Below, piece by piece: positions 42,523 to 49,016 of a stretch of 49,016 nucleotides of DNA. Below the pieces are notes generated by a model. The model was not told where the DNA came from, did no database searches, and saw only the letters and a list, made by a program, of their open reading frames with translations. Origin of the DNA: Acetobacteraceae bacterium (lineage in GTDB: Bacteria > Pseudomonadota > Alphaproteobacteria > Acetobacterales > Acetobacteraceae); the NCBI GenBank assembly GCA_003164135.1, contig PLSD01000112.1, positions 1 through 49,016 of the forward strand. The letters are read 5' to 3'. The translations under genes were made by a program, and so were the position numbers. Numbering within the stretch: the stretch's first letter is position 1; each line of letters begins with the position of its first letter.

Positions 42523-42786
42523 TTAATTGTTCGCCGGGGGAGTCTCGGCCAGCACGTTGACGCGCTTGCTGCCCTTGTCGAATTGCACTTTGCCATCCAC
42601 GAGGGCGAACAAAGTCCAATCGCGACCGGTGCCGACATTGTGGCCGGCGGAAAACCGCGTGCCGCGCTGACGCACCAGGATGCTGCCCGCCGTGACAAAT
42701 TCACCGCCGTAACGCTTTACGCCCAGCCGCTTGCTCGCGCTATCGCGTCCGTTGCGGACGCTGCCCTGACCTTTTTTGTGTGCCAT
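42523..42786 (-). CDS. rpmA: 50S ribosomal protein L27
   Basis: An 87-residue large-subunit protein near the peptidyl-transferase centre. It starts [22 protein letters not shown], then [19 protein letters not shown] and [19 protein letters not shown], all typical. The N-terminus has no cleavable extension of the Firmicutes type. It starts 3 bases after the rplU stop and is followed by a strong terminator. C-terminal AETPPANN is the only variable part. Confidence 0.97.
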   Translation of the reverse strand: MAHKKGQGSVRNGRDSASKRLGVKRYGGEFVTAGSILVRQRGTRFSAGHNVGTGRDWTLFALVDGKVQFDKGSKRVNVLAETPPANN

Positions 42787-42789
42787 AAC

Positions 42790-43101
42790 TTATGCCTTGA
42801 TCTCTGTGATTTTTACGACTGTCAGTTCCTGCCGGTGCCCGACCGTGCGATGATACCCCTTGCGGCGCTTCATCTTAAACGCGATTTTCTTCTCGCCGCG
42901 TTTGTGCGCGATCACATCGGCGACAACGCTGGCCGCGTTGACCGTGGGCGAACCCACCGTCAGCTTGCCATCGTTGCTTACCAACAGGACTCGGTCGAAA
43001 GTGAATGGCTTCCCGGCTTCCACATCCAGGCGCTCAATTTCCAGCGTGTCACCCGCGGTGACACGATATTGCTTGCTTCCAGTTTCTAATACAGCGTACA
43101 T
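42790..43101 (-). CDS. rplU: 50S ribosomal protein L21
   Basis: A 103-residue 23S rRNA-binding protein. It begins MYAVLETGSKQYRVTAGDTLEIERLD and contains AHKRGEKKIAFKMKRRKGYHRTVGHRQELTVVKI, split here by its basic core. Normal length. It is the first gene of rplU-rpmA, the invariant bacterial pair, and a good promoter lies upstream on the minus strand. Confidence 0.97.
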   Translation of the reverse strand: MYAVLETGSKQYRVTAGDTLEIERLDVEAGKPFTFDRVLLVSNDGKLTVGSPTVNAASVVADVIAHKRGEKKIAFKMKRRKGYHRTVGHRQELTVVKITEIKA

Positions 43102-43129
43102 AATTTCTCTTCCCCACTAAGGGAGCGGA

Positions 43130-43159
43130 TAACTAAGCAAAAGCCCGAAGGCCTGTCAA
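43130..43159 (-). promoter_or_regulatory. Putative sigma-70 promoter of rplU-rpmA
   Basis: On the minus strand TTGACA (43154-43159) and TAGTTA (43130-43135) are separated by 18 bases, about 29 bases before the rplU start. The spacer contains the small hairpin GGCCTTCGGGC. Confidence 0.6.
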
Positions 43160-43247
43160 CGTCTCATTTTCGCCATCGTTTCAGTAGCAAATAATATACC
43201 CGATTTTGAACTTGCCGCCACCCGCATTCCGCAACACACTTTTCGCG

Positions 43248-44813
43248 GTGAAAACACGCTTGCTGGCATTCACTTTGGGCCTTGGTCTGGCCGCTTATGG
43301 GGCTTTCGGCCAGCCAGTTCAGTTGCAGCTTTCTGATGTGCAAACCGTTATCGCCCAATCGGTAACCCGCGCGGCCCAAATCTCCCCTAATAGCGTGGTT
43401 GCCGTCGTGGATCGCGAAGGCTTCGTGCTGGGTGTCTGGAGCGTCAATGGCGCTGCGCCCGCCCCGGCCATCCTGGCCAACGCCATCGCCAAGGCCGGGA
43501 CTGCCTCATTTTTGAGCAGTGATCAGAATGCTTTTACCTCCCGCACCGCCGGTTTCATTGTTCAGCAAAATTTTCCGCCAGGCGTCCAAAACTCCGGGCC
43601 GGGTCCCTTGGTGGGGGTTAATTTCTCCAACTTGCAGTTCTCGGACATCAACCGGCTCAAGCTGCCGGGCGCGGCCAATACCATCGTCACGAACGTCAGC
43701 AACCCGGGTTCAACCGCTTACATCAAAACCGCCGTGCCGCAACCCGTCACCGGCGGTCTGGCTGGGACTCCTGGCGGTGTGCCGTTGTATATTAACGGCT
43801 ATCTGGTTGGCGGAGTGGGCGTGGCGCATATTGACGACGCAACCGCGGTTCAGGTCCAACAGGTGGCGACTCTGGACGAAGATGTGGCTTTGGCGGGACA
43901 AACCGGCTACCGGCCGAACCCGGTGATTTTTGGTTCCAACGTGACCATCAACGGATTTCGCGTGCCGTATGTCAACAGCACGACCAGTCTGGGCGCGGTT
44001 TCACCGTTTGGCACGATTGGCGCGAATGTCCCGGGTTACCCGCTGACGGCTTCGCCGCCATTGTTTCCGTATCCGACCATTTTCCTGGGTGGCCTGACCA
44101 ATCAGGTTCGCCAGCCGATCATCAGTGATCCCGGCGCCGACCTCATCAACGGACAGGCGCGTCTCAGTTCGAATGAAGTCCAGAGCATTCTCGCGCTGGC
44201 GGCGGATCGGGCGCGAACCACCCGCGCGGGCATCCGCCTGCCGCGCGGCCAGCAAATGGAGGTCTTCATCACCGTCGTGAATAATCCGAACACCAACGGC
44301 ATTGCGCCCCTGGTGCTCGGCACCATCCGCACGCCCGGCGCGACGATGTTCAGTTGGGATGTCGCCGTGCAAAAGGCGCGCACGGCGGTTTTTTTCTCCA
44401 GTTCGGAATATGCGTTTTCCGTCCGCGCGGTCGGATTTTTGGCGCAGGAATTTTATCCGCCGGGCATCAATGGCACGGAACCGGGAATTTTTTGGGGCAT
44501 GCAGGAACGGTTCTCCATGTTTCCCCAGGGAGCCCTGAATCCACTGGATGGCGTGGTCGTGACGAATGTTCCCGCGATTGATCCGAACCTGCCGAACGGT
44601 ATCACGATTTTTCCCGGCGGATTTCCGCTTTACCGCAACGGCGTGGTGATTGGCGCGATTGGTGTCAGCGGTGACGGCGTTGACCAGGACGATTTAGTGG
44701 CGGCGTCAGGCACGGCGAATTTTCCCGCCCCGGTGCCAATCCGCACCGACCAGTATTTCTACAGTAACGCCCGGCTGCCCTACGCCAAATTCCCACGCAA
44801 CCCGGCGTTGTAA
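43248..44813 (+). CDS. Secreted protein with two tandem GlcG/HbpS (DUF336) haem-binding-like domains
   Basis: A 521-residue exported protein. I prefer the GTG at 43248, which gives signal peptide KTRLLAFTLGLGLAAYGAFG; the frame is also open from a TTG at 43206. Domain 1 (about 28-215) contains VIAQSVTRAAQ, VAVVDREGFVLGVWSV, AKAGTASFLSSDQNAFTSRTAG and ending LYINGYLVGGVGVAHIDDA. Domain 2 (about 305-500) repeats the plan: ILALAADRARTTRAGIRLP, KARTAVFFSSSEYAFSVRAVG and LYRNGVVIGAIGVSGDGVDQDD. GlcG/HbpS folds bind haem or small ligands; the family in general is single-domain. Function unknown. It is divergent from rplU. Confidence 0.82.
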   Translation: MKTRLLAFTLGLGLAAYGAFGQPVQLQLSDVQTVIAQSVTRAAQISPNSVVAVVDREGFVLGVWSVNGAAPAPAILANAIAKAGTASFLSSDQNAFTSRTAGFIVQQNFPPGVQNSGPGPLVGVNFSNLQFSDINRLKLPGAANTIVTNVSNPGSTAYIKTAVPQPVTGGLAGTPGGVPLYINGYLVGGVGVAHIDDATAVQVQQVATLDEDVALAGQTGYRPNPVIFGSNVTINGFRVPYVNSTTSLGAVSPFGTIGANVPGYPLTASPPLFPYPTIFLGGLTNQVRQPIISDPGADLINGQARLSSNEVQSILALAADRARTTRAGIRLPRGQQMEVFITVVNNPNTNGIAPLVLGTIRTPGATMFSWDVAVQKARTAVFFSSSEYAFSVRAVGFLAQEFYPPGINGTEPGIFWGMQERFSMFPQGALNPLDGVVVTNVPAIDPNLPNGITIFPGGFPLYRNGVVIGAIGVSGDGVDQDDLVAASGTANFPAPVPIRTDQYFYSNARLPYAKFPRNPAL

Positions 44814-44841
44814 AAAATCATTCGTGCGGGGCGGGCCGGCT

Positions 44842-46470
44842 TCAATGACCGCTTTTTCCGTTTTGAGCGTCCTTGTCGGTTGGTTTTGCGTTCCAGACGG
44901 ACAGAATATCGGGCGAACCTTGAAGTCGGATCCCATTATCAGCGAGGATATCGTCCGTGGCCGCCATTAGCTCGGTGCGGGGAAAAACCAGGGTCTCGCC
45001 GCCGCGATTTCCGAACTCGATCGTGATATATTTCTCCTTGGAATCGCGCAGGATTTCCACCAGGTGGCGGAGATTCTTGACGTGGATCGAATTGACTGTC
45101 TTCACCACACTCGAAGAGGGATTGCTATATCCCTTGGTTAGTTTATTCGGAAAGAAAGGGGAGGAAACGAGCACCAAACGTTCGCCTTCGAAGGCGGGCT
45201 CTTCTCCGTAACGATTCAGCATCGGGGTCCCCGATTCCACGAGGGTGGCCATCATTGTCCCGCCGTAAGTTCCCTTGGCGAAGCCGACCAGATAGTCAGC
45301 CGTGGCGCTGGAGAACACCAGGGGGCCGCAAATGAAAAAGTCCGGATAAGCGCTTTCCAGCGCGGGTATCAGCATGTGACGGTCAGAGCGCACCGGGACT
45401 TCGACGTGGATTTCCTTGCCTTTGCGCCATACCGTCAGCGGCACCTTCCCGTTTCGGGCGACTTTTTGAACCATATATTTGAAGAAGACGCGCAGGTTCC
45501 CCTCGCCTTTCACCAACCCCTGGTCGTCCACCGGTGAATCGCCGATGGCGGTGATCACGTCCCATTGTTTCAGCGGGTACTCCGGTTCGTCACTATAAGG
45601 CCGGTGTACCACAATCCCGCGGGTTGCCGGATCCACATTTAGAAAGGAGCGCAGCGCGGCATTTTCCAGGGTCTGGCACTGATCGAGCAGGACGGGTTTG
45701 CCGTGGTAATGGCCGTCGGCAATGCTCTGGAGGAACAGTTCAATTTCTTCGCAGGGGATGATATAGCCGATGTTCTGCGTCCCGCCGAGGAAACTGAACG
45801 CCAGGCCGATCATTTTGCCTCCCGCGACCGCCGGGCCTCCGCCATTGCCGTGGTTGACGGCCGCGTCAATCTGGATTCTCAATCCGCCGACTGAATAGCT
45901 ATAAGGCGCAAATTCGATTCGGGAAACAATTCCCTTGGTCACGGAGATGCTCGAGCCGCCGGTTGGGAAACCATACACGAGCACCGGGTCCTGGACATCC
46001 GGCATCACCTTGGCGCGTGGCAACGGAGGATGGGAGTCAAAAAATGTTCCGTCATCCAGCTTCAGCACCGCCAGATCAATCCCCGGCGCCATCGCCTCGA
46101 CCGTTGCCGTCAACTTGTCGCCCGCCTGATCCCCTTGAATCTGCACCTGGCTGGCATAAAGAACCAGATGGGCGTTGGAGAGAATCCGCCGGCCTTCGAT
46201 TACCACTCCGCTTCCGCTCAGTTCCGTGGGCGCCTGCTTCAGCCACGGTTTGTAAAGGTCGGGATACCGAACGGTGGAAAACACCTTGACCACCGACTTC
46301 TCCTCGACGCTGCCGTTCCCTTTGTGAACGGCTGGCGGAAGGTCCGGCGATTCAGTCTTCTGATCATCGGCGCTTGAAAGCTGGGCAAAAACCTTGATTT
46401 GCGGTGGGGCGAGAACGCAGGCTAAACACAAAAACACGGCGAGTTGGCGGTTCCGGAGGAGTAAATTCAT
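44842..46470 (-). CDS. Deg/HtrA-like secreted protein with catalytic Ser replaced by Gly
   Basis: A 542-residue exported protein. Signal peptide LAVFLCLACVLAPPQIKVFA. The trypsin-like domain keeps His101 (LSNAHLV) and Asp132 (IDLAVLKL), but the serine motif reads HGNGGGPAVAGG, so Ser210 of the canonical GNSGGP is Gly (codon GGC at 45841-45843). PDZ-like regions follow (LKQWDVITAIGDSPVDDQG and SVVKTVNSIHVKNL). The layout resembles plant DEG9-type proteases. With Gly it should be proteolytically inactive, unless the codon is a sequencing or assembly error, since one base restores AGC. The ATG at 46470 is preferred over the open frame to 46569 because it yields the signal peptide. Confidence 0.85.
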   Translation of the reverse strand: MNLLLRNRQLAVFLCLACVLAPPQIKVFAQLSSADDQKTESPDLPPAVHKGNGSVEEKSVVKVFSTVRYPDLYKPWLKQAPTELSGSGVVIEGRRILSNAHLVLYASQVQIQGDQAGDKLTATVEAMAPGIDLAVLKLDDGTFFDSHPPLPRAKVMPDVQDPVLVYGFPTGGSSISVTKGIVSRIEFAPYSYSVGGLRIQIDAAVNHGNGGGPAVAGGKMIGLAFSFLGGTQNIGYIIPCEEIELFLQSIADGHYHGKPVLLDQCQTLENAALRSFLNVDPATRGIVVHRPYSDEPEYPLKQWDVITAIGDSPVDDQGLVKGEGNLRVFFKYMVQKVARNGKVPLTVWRKGKEIHVEVPVRSDRHMLIPALESAYPDFFICGPLVFSSATADYLVGFAKGTYGGTMMATLVESGTPMLNRYGEEPAFEGERLVLVSSPFFPNKLTKGYSNPSSSVVKTVNSIHVKNLRHLVEILRDSKEKYITIEFGNRGGETLVFPRTELMAATDDILADNGIRLQGSPDILSVWNAKPTDKDAQNGKSGH

Positions 46471-46510
46471 CTTCCGGCCACAGTAATTAGCGGGAGGGCC
46501 AAAGTAAACC

Positions 46511-46553
46511 AAATTGCAGCCACTAATGGTTTTGCGGGCGAAATTGCAGCCAC
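46511..46553. repeat. Two 13-bp direct repeats, 30-bp period
   Basis: AAATTGCAGCCAC occurs at 46511-46523 and 46541-46553, in the gene-free gap 46471-46613 upstream of the Deg-like gene. The period is close to three helical turns, so paired operator sites are possible, as is a repeat fragment. Confidence 0.7.
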
Positions 46554-46613
46554 ATTCCCGAACCACCAAACGCTTTACAGGCCGGCCGCAGCGTCCAAAT
46601 CACCGTCCCCCAC

Positions 46614-48344
46614 TCAAGGAGAAGTCACCTGGTAAAAGCGTGCCGCATTGCTGGCCCCCTGCGGATCCGTGAATTGAAACTGGCCCGGCGAAACCTCCGT
46701 GACTCCGCCGAGCCACGTCCAGTTGATAAATGGATCGGTCAGATTCGTGTTGCCAAATACGTTGAAGTTTGCGCCCGGTACATTGGTGAAGGAAAATTGA
46801 AACGCGCCGCCCGGCTGCACGGAAAGTTTGCCGAGCGCGAGGTTGGTCACCGTTTGTCCGGGCACACCAAACGCGTAAACTTTATTGTCGTTGGCGAGAT
46901 AAATGCGTCCGCGCGCCACAATGCCGGTATTGAAACGTCGGGTGCCCGTCATCAATTCGTTTGCGCCGCCGCCGTTAAAGATGACCGCGCCGGTGTCGCC
47001 GTTAAAACCGTGAAGCCGCTGGTCGCTTTCGGAACCGATACCCCAAACAACCACGTTATTTGTGCCGTCTGTGGAAGTGACGAAGGGCGAGCCTCGGCCA
47101 TTCTCAGCGGAGGCCCAGGCATTGGAAATGGTGGGCGGATTGCTGGCCCCGATGCGCAGGGAATAGAGATTATTGGCGTTGGCGAAAACAACATAAGTGC
47201 CGTTCGTGGTCCGGTAAGTGGCGGCCGCTTGAATGATTGAGCTGCCGGCAACCGAAGCTTGCGCGAGAGGAAGACTGATGCCGCCAAGGTTGGTGCGATT
47301 GAGCAAATAAGCGTTTCCATCCTTGCCGAGCGCGACGACGAGCTTTGACGGAGTGGCTCCTGGCACGTCAACCAGCAACGGACCGGAACCTCCAATGTCC
47401 TGGTCTCGGCCATCCAGCGCACTCCAATTGGTCGGGCTCCAATAATTACTGGTGCCGGGAAGCACCAGATTGGGCAGGAGATGAATGATCGCCTCGCCGC
47501 CGCCCCAGACCGAGGCGTTAAAGGTATTGCCCGTGGCCACAAAGGGGTCCGTCCCATCGCTGGCAATGCCGCCGACCGACCACGCGCCGCCGCCATGCGC
47601 TTGCGTGGCCCACGCGATCATGTGGCTGGGATTATTCAGCGGCACACTTATCACCCATCCGTAATAAGTGCCGCAATCGCCGTAAAGTCCGCCATAGGGC
47701 ACGTAAAGATTCGTGCCGATGATTGCGAGCGCGCCGCGCTCGCCTTGCGCGGTTGAGGAAAAAACCGCGTTCCCGGACACGGCGTTGCTGTTCACGCTGA
47801 CCGGCCAACCCGGGTTGAGGCTGCCCGTGTCCACGTTCAGGGAATAAAGGAGATGGCTCACGGTGGTGGTGCCCGGAGTCAGTGTGATGGCGTTGAAGAA
47901 AAGCGAACGCGACGGCAAATCAACCACCGGCGTGCCCGAAATGCCATACGGAGAAAGATTGCCGCACGGCAATGACCCGGACGCAACAGGCGGAGCCACA
48001 TTCGTTTGCCAAACCACATTGCCGGTGGTCGCGTCGAGCGCGAAAACGTAATTTGATTCGGTAACGGCGATGATGACCGCCCGGCCTCTGGGCCCGCCTT
48101 CTATATAAAGCGGTTGGGCATAGACGTCGCCGATGATTGCGCCGTTAAAGGACAAATCCCGCGTCAGGCTGGCGGCATTCGAGATGGTGAACGCCGGATC
48201 AATATAAAGCCCGTCGCGCGAAAGATGGTTGTGGTGTTGCGTCACATTGACCGCGCCGCGCACCGGACAAATCAAACCGAGCATGGCCAAAACAACAATT
48301 GCCAAGCCATGAATAAATGCAGCGCGCTTCGAGATGGAATTCAT
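46614..48344 (-). CDS. Secreted PQQ-like beta-propeller protein
   Basis: A 576-residue exported protein; signal peptide (about 5-30, AAFIHGLAIVVLAMLGLICPVRG). The body contains propeller blade motifs such as VFALDATTGNVVWQTNV, LLYSLNVDTGSLNPG, LHGFNGDTGAVIFNGGG and GRIYLANDNKVYAFGVPG, as in PQQ-dependent dehydrogenase-like and YVTN-type repeats. No PQQ-binding or haem motif is evident, so an enzymatic role is not claimed. The last 60 residues (GANFNVFGNTNLTDP through WTWLGG to RFYQVTSP) form the same sort of C-terminal module as in the secreted protein at 41,003. The frame extends to a TTG at 48368, but the ATG at 48344 is preferred. Confidence 0.8.
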   Translation of the reverse strand: MNSISKRAAFIHGLAIVVLAMLGLICPVRGAVNVTQHHNHLSRDGLYIDPAFTISNAASLTRDLSFNGAIIGDVYAQPLYIEGGPRGRAVIIAVTESNYVFALDATTGNVVWQTNVAPPVASGSLPCGNLSPYGISGTPVVDLPSRSLFFNAITLTPGTTTVSHLLYSLNVDTGSLNPGWPVSVNSNAVSGNAVFSSTAQGERGALAIIGTNLYVPYGGLYGDCGTYYGWVISVPLNNPSHMIAWATQAHGGGAWSVGGIASDGTDPFVATGNTFNASVWGGGEAIIHLLPNLVLPGTSNYWSPTNWSALDGRDQDIGGSGPLLVDVPGATPSKLVVALGKDGNAYLLNRTNLGGISLPLAQASVAGSSIIQAAATYRTTNGTYVVFANANNLYSLRIGASNPPTISNAWASAENGRGSPFVTSTDGTNNVVVWGIGSESDQRLHGFNGDTGAVIFNGGGANELMTGTRRFNTGIVARGRIYLANDNKVYAFGVPGQTVTNLALGKLSVQPGGAFQFSFTNVPGANFNVFGNTNLTDPFINWTWLGGVTEVSPGQFQFTDPQGASNAARFYQVTSP

Positions 48345-48553
48345 AAATTTTAGAAGTTGTTTGCTCAATTGACGCCGACGAGAAATTGCAAATTACTTTC
48401 GATACTCTGTGGGTCTGGAACGACTGCGGCGCATTTGCCTGGGTCTTTCGGCTTTGCCGGACAGCGCGCGCGCCGCAGAAATCTCGTGCGGGATGAATCG
48501 AAAGTCAAATGACGGTAGCTTCCGCGTACCTTGCAAGTTGCAATTAACGCCGG

Positions 48554-49016
48554 CTAATTTAGGCCGTGCCCGGCCAAATGCAGGTCGGGATCGCGAATTG
48601 CCATTTGCGCCGGGGCTCTTTTGATCGGCGCATGATAACCGTGGCAGGTGGAGCAGCCGTTGGCCACGCCGCCTTTTGGACTGTGGCATTCCACGCAAGT
48701 TACTTTGGAGGGAAGCAAAACATCCGGGGTCTGCGTGCTCTGCAGCACATCGTGACACTTCGAGCAGGCCATGGTGGGCGGAAGATGTTTCGAATGATCG
48801 AAATTTCCGCGAACGAGCCAGCGGTCCATGATTACCGGTTTCGCCACCACTGGCGCGGCGCCGGTGATGCTCTCCGATACGATATGGCAATAAGTGCAGG
48901 CCGGAAAACGCGCGCGCCCCTCGCTCGAATCCCCAAAAAACACCCGCCGTTCCAAAGCTTCGCCGCTGCCCGCCTGCTCGCGGATCTGCTTCATCTGTTC
49001 GCGCACGAATTTCTCC
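48554..49016 (-). CDS. Multihaem cytochrome c (5' part missing)
   Basis: The frame runs off the right edge of the window, so only the C-terminal part (at least 150 residues) is present. Four CxxCH haem-attachment motifs are visible: CTYCH, CSKCH, CVECH and CSTCH. Distal histidines (HSKHLPP, HGYHAP) could be axial ligands, as in cytochrome c7/NapC/NrfH-type or cytochrome-c3-like (tetrahaem) proteins. It ends DLHLAGHGLN. The 185 bases between it and the propeller gene (48369-48553) contain no gene. A GTG at 49006 is an internal start candidate, but upstream codons remain open. Confidence 0.85.
   Translation of the reverse strand, partial: EKFVREQMKQIREQAGSGEALERRVFFGDSSEGRARFPACTYCHIVSESITGAAPVVAKPVIMDRWLVRGNFDHSKHLPPTMACSKCHDVLQSTQTPDVLLPSKVTCVECHSPKGGVANGCSTCHGYHAPIKRAPAQMAIRDPDLHLAGHGLN

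Noticed and set aside
1..49016. Horizontal transfer of a single island as an explanation for the two halves
   Set aside because: Both halves contain core housekeeping genes and no integrase, tRNA-bounded end or direct repeat frames either half. A chimeric join fits better, although this is not proven.

Overview
The window reads as two unrelated bacterial genomes joined end to end. From position 1 to about 31,050 the DNA is GC-rich and carries genes of an alphaproteobacterium, most likely Acetobacteraceae (Rhodospirillales). The reasons are the gltD-gltB order, the nusB-ribH-ribB riboflavin cluster, a RibB C-terminal half with a degenerate cyclohydrolase domain, a Hint-domain surface protein, short RNase D, and 4-bp-overlapping operons. 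From about 31,090 to the end the DNA is visibly less GC-rich and looks verrucomicrobial (Pedosphaera/Limisphaerales type). It has secreted proteins ending in an RFYRV-type C-terminal module, an LptD, LarB/LarC, L21-L27, and dispersed repeats of the 'atccgtgttcatccgtgg' kind. The switch falls inside one open reading frame, ribB(A), at its most conserved stretch (31,046-31,090). An assembly chimera is the simplest explanation. I inferred it by eye from sequence style, not from database searches.

Alphaproteobacterial part. 1-1,903: an SDR oxidoreductase and a glutathione transferase-like protein. 1,961-7,932: gltD-gltB, the two subunits of NADPH glutamate synthase. 8,164-9,096: a NDUFA9-like NAD-binding protein. 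9,236-9,321: tRNA-Leu(CAG). 9,383-10,012: RNase D. 10,159-12,068: an FTR1 iron permease fused to a cupredoxin domain, translationally coupled to an outer-membrane-barrel-like protein. 12,161-15,430: kdsD-lptC-lptA-lptB, a tight operon for Kdo synthesis and LPS export, ending in a perfect 24-bp hairpin shared with a convergent LpxR-type lipid A deacylase gene. Then come a DsbA/FrnE-like oxidoreductase, two small secreted proteins, rpsD, a 1411-residue Hint protein, rnr with an overlapping S41 protease, rpmG, a zinc-ribbon metallopeptidase, and the ribB-ribH-nusB-thiL operon.

Verrucomicrobial part. A Rieske protein (31,759) is followed by a two-gene unit encoding a zinc-ribbon membrane protein and a Trm112-like fusion (32,248-33,512). 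Next is a larB-unknown-larC cluster for nickel-pincer cofactor synthesis (33,540-36,447), then lptD, then a divergent ECF sigma/anti-sigma pair with a secreted protein downstream. After these come a small lipoprotein, rplU-rpmA with recognisable promoter and terminator, a secreted double GlcG/HbpS protein, a Deg-like protein whose catalytic serine is replaced by glycine, a secreted beta-propeller protein, and a multihaem cytochrome c cut by the window edge.

No CRISPR array, insertion sequence, prophage or rRNA was seen. No gene-free stretch exceeds about 250 bases. The features most worth a second look are the ribB junction, the FTR1-cupredoxin fusion, the Trm112 fusion pair, the larB-x-larC cluster and the apparently dead Deg protein.
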